NCBI GenBank assembly: GCA_019454045.1 | Contig: SKCR01023801.1 | Location: 124,001-188,000 of the forward strand | From: Zanthoxylum bungeanum | Lineage: Eukaryota > Streptophyta > Magnoliopsida > Sapindales > Rutaceae | DNA length: 64,000 bases | Reading direction: 5' to 3' | Part shown: positions 47,391 through 57,379 of the stretch, piece after piece | Layout of the letters: every line of letters begins with the position of its first letter | Position numbering within the stretch: the stretch's first letter is position 1 | Notes under the pieces: generated by a model | The model's database searches: none | What the model was told of the DNA's origin: nothing | What the model saw: only the letters and a program-made list of their open reading frames with translations | Program-made: the position numbers and the translations under genes

Positions 47391-47966
47391 CTAATGGGTG
47401 AGCTCATTTGGCAGGTGGAGCAAAGTAAAAGTCAACTTATTCATAATATAGTTGCTTTTAAACTGCATGAAACGCTTCAGAAGAGTTTCCTTAATCATGG
47501 TCACCTGGCTATGCTCGTCAATAAGAGCACCATGGGTTTCAGAAGTGTTGAGATAGGTCATCAACCTTAAGACGTGCTCTCGGACTGATGTCCCTTCCTT
47601 CATCCTAGCATTAATCACTGAGACCATAGCCTCATGACATTGACGCTCCTAAGGCTACCCGAACATGCCCTGCAATAACTCCATCATCTGTGATGCTGAA
47701 GCCATAGGTTCATGTTTTGCAGCAAGAACCTCGGACATCCCTGCTAGCAAATAGCAACGAGCTTTCTCATTAGCTGCGACCCATTTCTGGTAGGCATCGC
47801 GCATAGCTTGGCCATCATTTCTGGCCGGCTCGGGAGGACACTTCTTTGTCAGGATAAACTTTAGGTCTTCACAGACCAAGATAGTGTTCATGTTACTTTT
47901 CCACTTAACATAGTTTTCTCCCGTTAATATATCGTTTGAGAGTATGGAAATAATTTGAGAAACCAT
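47391..47966 (-). pseudogene. Copia-5 gag remnant
   Basis: Starts at the ATG at 47966 (MVSQIISILSNDILTGENYV). The first frame runs through VKWKSNMNTILVCEDLKFIL and AMRDAYQKWVAANEKARCYL to ELLQGMFG near 47655. A frameshift then leads into a second frame with VINARMKEGTSVREHVLRLM and HGALIDEHSQVTMIKETLL, ending at 47391. This is the N-terminal and middle gag; the zinc knuckle is missing. Copia-2 at 6818-7129 is a relative. Confidence 0.85.
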
Positions 47967-49641
47967 GGTTGAAAAAAATAAACATGGATTTAACATTTAT
48001 TCATCACATATTAAAATTATCAAACAATTTTGGCATAAAATTAAACATGATGCATGAACCATGAATAACAAATTAGAAACCTAAGAGATTTACTATACCA
48101 AGGAAATTTATCATCCCACAAATAAGTGTCACCGTAGGGTAGGTCAAGTATTTGCATGATAGATTGAGACAATCTCAATTGATTAATATATGTGTGAATA
48201 ACTGTTATTCCAATATTAACCAACTACCATTTGATTCGATCAATGAATTTAGATTAACAGTTAATCATTCCTTTGTGAGTGTGACCCTTCGTTTTGGGAC
48301 CCTTGGACTTAACTAGTGAAGTGCCGCAGTGGTGTAGGTCAGTTCACCAGATAAATCTAGAATCCTTATCCTCTCAGAATCCAAACTTGATATTGACCCA
48401 AAATGGACACCATCCGCAGGGGGACGAAAACAAAGCCGTCTCGATGCGCCTTCTGAATCTCACATTTTCGGACCAACAACGGAGATCACGGGATATACTG
48501 TCGTTTATCCCTCTCCCACTCACTATTTTGAGTTTAAGGTTTCTATTTATAAAAAAATATAATATTTTAATTTAACCAGTGTGAATAAATTTATGGCGGC
48601 TAAATCATAACTCTTATTTACACTAGTATACCATTAGTGACCTAACCAATTTTAACTCTTAAAATTTGTATCACTAATTTTCATTAGTCTCTACTAATTG
48701 TATTACTCAATTAAACTAATTTAATAAGAGCATTATTAATGACCTATTATATTTAACTCTTAAAATACTAGAACACTAATTGATTTAAAATTTTAGAATC
48801 CTAAAATGGTCAAGATTTAAATTAAACCATTTAATTAATCTAAGTGCATTATAAAATCCAATGGTACATGAAATTGTATCCCGAGTGCATACCATACTAC
48901 CGTCCATTCAGATTCAGCTATGGAATTTATATCCGGGTTTCCATCCTATATACTAATGGAATTTATGTTGCACTTATTAAGCCCAATATATTAGAATTCA
49001 AATTTTAAACCTTAAAATCAATTAATCCAATTAATTATTTTCCATGCATATCATATTTTTATTTAAACATTTTAAATCACATAAAATCATATTTCATGTC
49101 TATAATGATAATGCATCTAAAGCATGTTCTGTCATTTGAAATGTAAGAGTAGGCGCCCTAAGTTATATGACATGTTATTCAAGCATTTCGAATTAAACAA
49201 ATATATAACATAAAAAATATTTTGCATTGACCGGGCTCTTATTTTTCCCTATACTAATCTAATTAGTACAAAAATTCCCAAGACATCCATTGGTCTTCAA
49301 ATCACGCTCCAAGGTGGTATTGGCTCCTTTTGCGACTTCGGTGCTCAAAATTACAACAATTGAAATTTTACATTGGAAAATTAAAATTACAACAATTTTA
49401 AACAATGGCCTTATGGACTTACATCCCAAAATCAAAACCAACATAAGAATAAGAGGCAGAAAAATTTACGACCAATGCAAAATCCATTCATCACATGAAA
49501 ACCAATAACCATTCATCACATGAATATTATTTTGTGCCTACTCATCTAAATATGCATATTAATATTTATAACTCATATAAATATATAAAAACATTAACTT
49601 TAAATGAAAAAGTGAAGGGTTAAGAATACTTTTCAACCTTG
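47967..49641 (-). other. Copia-5 untranslated leader
   Basis: A 1.7-kb AT-rich non-coding leader, partly shared with Copia-2 (7130-7680). The block near 48880-48960 contains CATACTACCGTCCATTCAGA and TCCGGGTTTCCATCC. No gene is seen. Confidence 0.65.
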
Positions 49642-49654
49642 CTCTTGATGCCAA
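49642..49654 (-). other. Primer binding site of Copia-5 (variant)
   Basis: The minus strand reads TGGCATCAAGAGC directly inside the 5' LTR, the same variant of the tRNA-Met-type site as in Copia-4. Confidence 0.75.
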
Positions 49655-49655
49655 T

Positions 49656-51165
49656 TGTAGGAAACACTTTCCTTGCGCAGCGGAAGCATGTTAGGCACCC
49701 GGATCGGACATGAAATTTTTTTCTGCCCTTCCCTTTGAGTGTCGAATGCAACCAGTACCACACCACCAAAATTTTTCTTCTAATTTAGACAAAATTCTAG
49801 GCTCGAAATAGCCCAGGAACAGTCCCCGAACAGCCGGACAAAAACTTGACTTTTTTGGACCCGAAAAGCACCCAATCCACTGTCCAGTTCAGCCCTTTAA
49901 TGATTCAGTTTCTGCTATGTTTCAGGTCTGATTTTTCACCCAAAAACACTCCCAACATAGCCCCAAAACATCCCTTAAAGTTCCCTAAAATTTCTGGATA
50001 AAAGGAATTCAAACCGAGTCCCGTTACACAACTTTTATGCGCGGTAGTGATAAAAAATAAACCTCACTGCCGTGTGACTATGAAAAAGAAGAAGATGATT
50101 TTTGGTTCAAAAATGAGATTAGGCAAAAAGAAAATCCAATTTTCTTTTTATACTTAGGGTTATTAATTTCCAAGATTAACAAACCCTTCCCATCCCCTCA
50201 TATTGCAAGTTTTGGCCAAGACAATATTTTTTTTAATTAATTTCGTAACATCTAATTCAATTACCATAATGGAAAAGATGTTACAAAAATAAAAAGGTTA
50301 ATGCCTTTAAAATTTATAATTTCCAAATTAAATCCAAGAGTTATGTAACCTAGCAGAACTCACCAAGGGTTTCCAAATTTAATGCAAGAGTTTTGCAACC
50401 TAACATAACTCACCAATGGTTTCCAAAACCCAGGATTTGGAAATTTCAAATTTGGCCTCATTAAATTATATTATATATAATTTAATATTATGCATTCAAT
50501 AATTATCATATAATTATTAAAACCATATATTAACTTGTAAAATATAGTTTCAAGTGTGACAAAATAATATTATTAATCATATTAATAATATTTATACATA
50601 TGTGAGTATATAATTGGACTATCCAATTATACTAAATCTGCTACAATATATTGAGCTATCACGGGGACCAAATGGACCTACGGTTTCGAGCTCCAATAAT
50701 CTTGAAATATTAATTAAGCTCTGAATTAAATATTCCGAATTATTAACTTCAGATTATTCCACTAAAAACCTGAAGCTGCACTCTCGTTTCCGCATATAGT
50801 ATATTAAGTCGAACCACGTCGGTGTCCATCGATATAGTCACTACATACGGATTAACCCTTCATGAGTATCTCATAATTAGAGTCGGGTCATAATGTCTGT
50901 TATACCCCTCTAATTATTTTTACCTTAAGTACCATTGATTATCTAATGAACGATTTACTTATAACCATTATGAATTTTAATATTTCTATTCGTAATAGAA
51001 AGACTTGAGCACTCTAACTGTTCAAGTACTGAATCAACCCTTAAGGAAGATATTCCTCTACTTCTCGCAAGAAGGAGTGAACTCTATGTCTATGTAAAAC
51101 GTCCTCAGCTACACACCAGACCATGCCCCCAAAATACGTAGCTATTGGTCGGGATGCTACATAAA
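49656..51165 (-). mobile_element. Copia-5 5' LTR, truncated
   Basis: Aligns with 31597 to about 33315 of the 3' LTR. Similarity ends after GCTATTGGTCGGGATGCTAC near 51165, and the last 530 bp of the LTR are absent. The sequence that follows begins TGTTAGGGATATGGCC and belongs to another repeat. The ORF 51041-51241 crosses this junction and is not a gene. Confidence 0.8.
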
Positions 51166-51174
51166 AACCAACCT

Positions 51175-51399
51175 TGTTAGGGATATGGCCTATACCCAAC
51201 TGTGTGGATGGGCTATATGTACAGTTTTGCAATATTTTCATTAATTAATAAATGAAAATCTTTATTTATGGTCTTACATAACTTATATGAATCATCAGAC
51301 ACGTAATAAAGCCCTTGGAGTAATAAGATGATGGCTTCCACACCTTATGAAATCAATTACTTTTAAACATTCCTAGTCATGTTTTTTTGTGAATTCTGG
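51175..51399 (+). mobile_element. LTR-like fragment, left of the LOG element
   Basis: Starts TGTTAGGGATATGGCC, resembling the sense-strand start of the Copia-5 LTR (TGTTGGGATATATGACC), so probably the plus-strand start of a related copia LTR. It is interrupted at 51400-51404 by the LOG element and presumably continues at 60695. Weakly supported. Confidence 0.45.
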
Positions 51400-51404
51400 G
51401 CAAT
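51400..51404. repeat. Target site duplication of the LOG element, left copy (GCAAT)
   Basis: GCAAT directly before the TG of the left LTR, repeated exactly at 60690-60694 after the CA of the right LTR. Confidence 0.93.
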
Positions 51405-53541
51405 TGACCGGCGTAAACACACACGTATAACGCAAGCGCACGTATCGTTCAAGTAGTATAAAAAATATCGATCCCACGAGGACTTAATTCCTACTGTTGT
51501 TATTAATTATTGAATCTATTTATTTACAAATATCTAATTAAAAGGGAGAATGGATTGATTGCTTGATTGATTGAAAGTGGTTTTACAAAATAAATAAATA
51601 AATAAAAAGACAAAAGAAAATACTAAGGAAAATAACAAAAGACACAAAGATCTAGGGTTGTGATTTCTATTAATATCATTTAAAAGATGAAGTGATTATT
51701 TTATGTTTGTGTAATAATCATTTACTAACCTGGAACACTAAATTATGTAAAAGCCTCTTCCGATGGTCAATTACAAATACCCAGTTTAACCCAATTGAAC
51801 CATATTCCTATGTCAACCACATTACCTGGATTCATTAAGTTCAAGTTCCAATTATGGCTACCCCCGCCCGACAGGTATATTCATATCCTGTAAGGAAATC
51901 TATTAAAGGGTTATCTATCCTCAAGGAAGATCGTGGGCTATTAAGTCTAAGGCTGAAACCTAAAATCCCTATGTCTAGTTCATTTTAGATTTACCATATC
52001 AATCTTATTGGTGATCAGACAACAAGAAGCATTAAGCTTAAGACTTAATAAATAAACCTTTAATTACCCAACTATAAAATAATCCCTTATAAACCGGTGA
52101 TATTAAAAGTCATCACAACCCCTAATTAATTAACACATAATTAGGACTAGTAAATACATAAAATTAAAAGACATAAAGTAAAAGCTGAAAAGTAAATTAC
52201 AATAAAATAAAATGCTAAGGTAAAAGGAATTACTTTTACTACTACTACTTTAGATATCTCCCATAAAATAATATATAAACTTGTGATAATATTACCAACC
52301 GACCATTCTGGCGGTATCCTGATTAAGTCAAATTAAGTCCAACCAGCCATTAAGGCGGAACCAAAAATAAATTTACCAACCGACCAGTCTGGCGGTATCC
52401 TTGATTAGTCAGGTTTAAACCAGATTAAAATTAATTACCAACCGACCAATATAGCGGTATTCCTTATTAAGTCAATATTTTAAATAGTGAATATATTATT
52501 TTTAAGGGAGATTAATCTAAATAGCAATAGTAGAAGAATTACCTTTCACCCTAGCTGAGAAATTATTTCAACATGGTGAATAGTAAAAACTGTAAAAAGT
52601 AAAAAGTAAAAATTAAATTACTATTATTACAAAAAGTAATTAAATTATTTACAAAACTAAAAATAAAATAAAAAATAAAATAAAAATTCTAGAGAGAGAA
52701 ACTCTCTCAAGAGAGAGAAATCAAGAGAGAGAAAGGTGTACAAAATTCTGAAATTCGCGCTCTATTTATAACAAATATTTTACTGTTCGGGCACTGTTCG
52801 CGCGTCGCGACGCCAAGGACCTGCGCGTCGCGACGCGCAATTTGTCGACGTGGCACAATGATACGGCGACACGTAGCAGGCGGCTGACTGTACATGCGAC
52901 ACGTGTCAAGGCGGCTAATTCTCAATTATTGTGATGACGTGGCGATGACGTGGCGATGACGTGGCGTAGGCGTGTGTTGCATTTGTCGGCACAATAGGAT
53001 TGCGACACGTGGCGACACGTGTCAAGGTTGATTGGCTGAGGTTGACGTGGCATGTTGACTCGGTTGACCTGCTGACGTGGACGATGATGTGGCATGACAC
53101 GTGGCAAGGTTGACTCGTTGACCGCTGACATGGCTGATGACGAGGCGACACATGTCAAGTCTGAGTGTCGGCAGCATATGATGATGACACGTGGCACGGC
53201 GCATGTTAGCAGATCGGCTGTGATGGTGACACGTGGCACGGCGCATTTTAGCAAAGTCAAAACTTATCAAATTGTTGACCGTTGACCAGGCGCATGTTAG
53301 CAAATCCGGCTCACGCTGGGCGTCGCGGCGCGCTGTGCTTCAGCGTCGCGACGCGCAGAAGACGAAAATAACCCTGTTGACGCATTTTTGTCCGGTTTTG
53401 CCCCAAATTGCCACCAGTGCTATCTAAACTTTATTTATCTGCAAAATAACAATAAAACACATCAAAACATTCACAAAACTCAAGAAACTATACAAAATAT
53501 TAAGTTAAATGAGTGGGAAATGTGATATAAATACCTCATCA
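51405..53541 (-). mobile_element. 3' LTR of the LOG element
   Basis: TGACCGGCG to CTCATCA on the plus strand. Differs from the right LTR by scattered substitutions and 1-2-bp indels (about 98% identical by eye), indicating a fairly recent insertion. Contains a minus-strand TATA box (52762-52770) and the G-box-rich block at about 52849-53240. Confidence 0.93.
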
Positions 53542-53554
53542 CACCCCCAAACCT
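53542..53554 (-). other. Polypurine tract of the LOG element
   Basis: The minus strand reads TTAGGTTTGGGGGTG up to the LTR boundary (TGATGAGG begins the LTR). Purine-rich with a G5 run, as expected for the plus-strand primer. Confidence 0.8.
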
Positions 53555-54335
53555 AACATTTTGCTAGTCCTCGAGCAAAATACAAAATAAAATAACATAA
53601 CAAAATTTAACTAAGCCACTTTCGTAGGGATCACAGTTGCATTTAGCATATGCAACAAGCCTTTAAACCCCTAGGTGTCCCTAGTGGACGAGTTGTAGTC
53701 TCGTGAGGGTTTACAACAATGATACCCACAAACATTTTACAAAAGTAAAAAGGTATTAAAACTAATGCACACAAAAGCAAAAAGACAAGCGAAAAGAGAA
53801 TAAAAAAAGTTAGTGACTAATCAGGTGAAAATTCTTCTCCAAGTTACTAGTTGTTTTGTTTCTTTCTAAATTACCGAATAAGTAAATTCTCCGATTATTT
53901 TTACCATTCTCCATATATACAGCCAACAGAATATTAATTAACTCATTTTTGCCCACAACAGTCATAAGTGCAGTTGATAAGAGAGTAATATTTTTGTCCT
54001 AAAGTTCTATCAGATTTCACACCTTTGTGTAGCAATGGAATAATTTTCTGGTTTTTCTTTTTTTTTTCTTTGATTTTTTCTCTATTTTTATTTTTATACA
54101 ATACCTTCCGTCTATATAGCGAGCTTTGGGTTGGTGGCTCCCAAACCAGTTGGCTTTAGGGCACCAGGTGTTAAGACACCCCTACGAACTTAATTACTCA
54201 GACTTCAGATATATATATTTTTGCAGCATCTTTGATCCATGTAGCGAGCTTTGGGCCAATGACTCCCAAACCAGTTGGTTTTAGGGCACTAGGTATTAAA
54301 ACACCCTTACAGACTTAATAACTCGGATCTCGGAC

Positions 54336-54376
<41 letters not shown>

Positions 54377-54886
54377 CTATCACTATTTAGAGATGCTTCC
54401 TCCAATTAAACTATAGCACGGAATATTACAATCTTTTCAATTTTTAGCTCATGTCCGTATGTTTCCATGTAAGTTCATAATACCTGTCAACTGAACATAA
54501 GAAGATTCATTTTAGTCAGTTTTAAGGAGAATTCACAAATTAAATAATTCAAAAGGAAATAAACAAAAATTAACTTATTTCAAAATAGGTTTGAGATACG
54601 TCTCAGGAGTGGAAATTCCTTACTCGGCTATCTTTTACCAATTCCACCTTTTTAGTCAAAATAAAAACACAAAAACACAAAATATTTTTGTAATTTTTGA
54701 AAAATTTTCAATTTTTTTGTATTTTTCGAAAATTTTGGACTAAAAATAAAAACAACATACAAACTAAAAACAAGGTACTAATCAACTAAATCCCTCCCCC
54801 AAACCTAAATGAGACATTGTCCCCAATGTCTTAAACAGTAAAAGGAGAGTTAGAAGGTGTACCTGGTTAGCTGAAATCTACAGGAA
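53555..54886 (-). other. Non-coding 3' interior of the LOG element
   Basis: No gene is seen. It contains a 125-bp tandem duplication (54117-54338), a 36-base T run on the plus strand (about 54339-54374), and a CCCCCAAACCTAAATGAGAC-type block at 54797. Similar blocks occur in the non-coding 3' parts of plant Athila/Tat-like elements, to my recollection. The start of the repeated module discussed in the findings lies near 54590. Confidence 0.65.
54117..54338. repeat. Imperfect tandem duplication, period 125 bp
   Basis: Two units starting TAGCGAGCTTTGGG at 54117 and 54242, sharing CTCCCAAACCAGTTGG and the following AGGGCAC/ACACCC blocks. The second unit ends in a long T run. Confidence 0.85.
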
Positions 54887-55540
54887 TTAAAGGTTAAGAT
54901 CCAGATTAATTCGACGCCTCTTACCACGATCGTCCTCAGACCAATTTATCTTCGAAATGATAGGGTCAACTTGTGGTTCATAGGCTATGAGTTGATCTAT
55001 TAGATCCGGAGCAAGTCTGGCAGTGAAGAGGAGTTCTTTCATAGGTTTTGAAACGAACCCATTTCTCCGAGCATCATCAAGAAACACACAAAGAAAATCA
55101 TAAAATCCATCAACGTTGAGTAGTCCAAGCGGTTTCTGGTGTATGTTCAGGTTCGCCCAAGATAGAACTATAAAAATTTCCTCCAATGTACCCAAACCAC
55201 CTGGCAAAGCAATAAAAGCATCAGCACGGTTAATCATTTCTACCAAACGTTCAGACATACCTGATACGATCAGTTCCTCTCCGTTTGATGATCCAATAAG
55301 ATTTGCCTCTGCCAAGGGTTTTGGGATGATTCCCAAAACGTGACTGCCTCCTTCCTGTACGGCTTTTGAAACGATCCCCATAAGTCCGAGATTTCCTCCG
55401 CCATATATTAAGTGCATATTCCTTGCGGCTAATACTCGACCCAACTCCTGTGCTGCTTCTATGTATTGTGGTTTAGTACCAACAGTACTACCGCAAAACA
55501 CACAAATGTTTTCAACTCGTCTTTTTGAAGTGGCTTCCAT
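54887..55540 (-). CDS. LOG: LONELY GUY-type cytokinin riboside 5'-monophosphate phosphoribohydrolase
   Basis: A 217-residue, uninterrupted ORF of the plant LOG family. These cytosolic/nuclear enzymes release active cytokinin bases and ribose 5-phosphate from cytokinin nucleotides. Visible family motifs: ICVFCGS (12-18), YGGGNLGLMG (46-55), SER with Arg98 (96-98), and the signature PGGLGTLEE (113-121) with catalytic-type Glu121. Length is normal for the family (about 210-240). The Lys that usually follows the Arg is Leu99. The C-terminus is GKRRRINLDLNL: a basic patch plus an LxLxL sequence. Host LOG genes normally contain several introns; this copy has none. It lies in the sense direction of a retrotransposon, between gag remnant and 3' LTR. 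Activity cannot be judged from sequence alone. Confidence 0.93.
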   Translation of the reverse strand: MEATSKRRVENICVFCGSTVGTKPQYIEAAQELGRVLAARNMHLIYGGGNLGLMGIVSKAVQEGGSHVLGIIPKPLAEANLIGSSNGEELIVSGMSERLVEMINRADAFIALPGGLGTLEEIFIVLSWANLNIHQKPLGLLNVDGFYDFLCVFLDDARRNGFVSKPMKELLFTARLAPDLIDQLIAYEPQVDPIISKINWSEDDRGKRRRINLDLNL

Positions 55541-56819
55541 TTTTCTATGTATTTCTTTTTCAAATTAGGATGCCTTCAAGAGTGCAATGACGGGCTAAAT
55601 TTATAGTACCTGAAAAGGGTGAGTAATATAATAGCACTAATATCTTACAAAGGACGATTGTTAGCTAAACAACAAAATGAATCGTGAAAGGTCAAAAAGT
55701 CTGGATCCTGTCTACGAAAATAAAGATAATTACAATAGAAAAGCGAATCAAAGAAATAATTAAGGCAACGGAATTGTGTACGCAATACGCCACTCGCTCA
55801 GTATAAATTCATTAGGATGTGTCTCAAGATTTCATTCCTTACTCAGCCATCACAAATGAATTAGCTCTCTTCTTTTTGATTGTCAAACACAATTCCTTCT
55901 GTATTAAAATGCTCCGTTTGTGCTTTTCTCTACAAAAATAACACACAAAATTAAAAAGTTCACACTATGTATACACAAAAGAGTTTAGAAGATAATACAT
56001 AGTCAGCTGAAATTTTACAGGAAAAATTACCGATAGGAAAAATTTATGTCCAATTTTTTTTTTTTTTACCACGATCGATAATTGACTATTTTTTTAGTGA
56101 AAATTCGACAGAGTCTCCTCTAAAAATTTAAAATCTCCCCAAATTCATCCTAAAACAATTCACAATCCTCCAATTTCAACAAAATCAACCACAAACTCAT
56201 TCAATTTTCGATTATCCCCCTTTTACTCCAAAATTTCAAACCTGTAACATTCAATTTCAAAATTAACCACACAAATTATCCACAAAAATCAGATCTGATT
56301 ATGGAAGGTTTTGATCGTGGGTTTGGTGACTGTCTTGGTGATTCACGGTGTGGGTATCTCGGCTTTGGTCGGTTTTGGCAGTGGCGTGGCTGGTGGATCT
56401 CGGTGTGTTGCTTGTCTCTCGGTTTGATGTTCACGGCAGATCTGGCTCGGTTTTGACTCGGCGAAGGAAGGGCTCGGTTACGGGTTACTGGTTTGGTGAG
56501 TGGTTGCGGTTTGGGCGAGGTGACTCTTGGTGATAGGCTCGGCCATGGTGGGTTTCTGGTTTCTGGTAGATCTCGGTTGTGGCGGTGTGGTTTTGGTTCA
56601 CGACTCGGCTGGTGATGACTTGCTCACGGCAAGGATGGCTCTCGGTGGGTTGGCTTGCGGTGGTTGTTGATGCGGCTGGTGGATCTCGGTTTTGGTTTGT
56701 GGTTGAAGTGGCTGTGATGGATCGTGTGTGGTGGTTGAAGATGAAGAAGATGAAGAGTGAAAGGAGATACTGCCAGCACCCTGTTTTGTGTCTCTGATTT
56801 TGAGTCAGCGTCGCGACGC

Positions 56820-56850
<31 letters not shown>

Positions 56851-57048
56851 GGCAAAACCATGTCTTTGAGAGATAAATCCATAAGACTTCTTACTCGGCC
56901 GTCTTTTCTGGATCAACTTTGTATCTTCGTGATTTTGTCAAATTTTTATTTTGTAAAAATCCCGCTTGTACTGGCTTGTTTTGTCCTGATAAATTCCATT
57001 TTAAATTTTTCCTGCAAAACTCACACACAAAATAAAAAGTTCACACAA

Positions 57049-57080
<32 letters not shown>

Positions 57081-57379
57081 CAACAAATTGCATGGGTTGC
57101 CTCCCTGCTAGCGCTAAATTTTTCGTCTTCAGCCAGACGTGACTGAAATTTATCTGTTAAGGAGGTTTCAGTGTCGTTTTGGATGTCCTATCAAAGACAA
57201 TCCCGTGAGCGTTGCTTTTGAAGGGTCTCTTCCAACGGTAAAGTGGTAAAAAGAATTTTGTCTTATTCAATGATCGTGCCACCTTTTTAATCTTTGTCGC
57301 TCCAATAGTTCCTGCAAAGAAAGAAATAAAATTAGGAGGTCTCGTATGGTGCTTGACTTGGAATGGAAGTTCCATTCTT
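55541..57379 (-). other. Non-coding middle interior of the LOG element
   Basis: No supported gene. Two copies of a repeated module (about 55740-56060 and 56840-57080) surround a GC-richer block (56290-56800), in which CTCGG/CTCGGTT recurs on the plus strand; its ORFs are low-complexity. Position 56810-56817 holds a single GTCGCGAC palindrome. Near 57083-57115 the minus strand has TAGCGCTAGCAGGGAGGCAA followed by CCCATGC, a block I associate with the end of the coding region in Athila/Tat-type gypsy elements. Confidence 0.6.
55598..55605 (-). promoter_or_regulatory. Possible TATA box of the LOG gene
   Basis: The minus strand reads TATAAATT about 58 bp upstream of the LOG start codon, leaving room for a start site and a roughly 30-nt leader. 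It could be a private promoter captured with the gene or a chance AT-rich match. Confidence 0.4.

Larger units (their letters stand above)
31597..51165 (-). mobile_element. Copia-5, old minus-strand Ty1/copia element interrupted by Copia-6
   Basis: Minus-strand element: 3' LTR (31597-33845), polypurine tract, RNase H, RT and integrase relics, gag relic (47391-47966), leader, primer site and truncated 5' LTR (49656 to about 51165). Copia-6 (35796-46205) interrupts the integrase/RT boundary; the peptide KTTKLEP on its right is continued by CLFLGYPKETRGG on its left. Without the insert the element is about 9.2 kb. The two LTRs show many differences, so it is older than Copia-6. Confidence 0.85.

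Noticed and set aside
52707..53427. Several overlapping ORFs of 60-110 codons, repeated at 59800-60676
   Set aside because: They lie in LTR U3, in many frames and both strands, and are made of translated G-box repeats.
54887..55540. LOG as an ordinary host gene that happens to lie between repeats
   Set aside because: The flanking LTRs match end to end, carry matching target duplications, and enclose a primer site and polypurine tract in consistent orientation, so the gene is inside one inserted unit.
56485..56916. 143-codon minus ORF in the LOG element
   Set aside because: Poly-lysine from a homopolymer run and Thr/Gln-rich low-complexity sequence; no domain, and the opposite strand is equally open.
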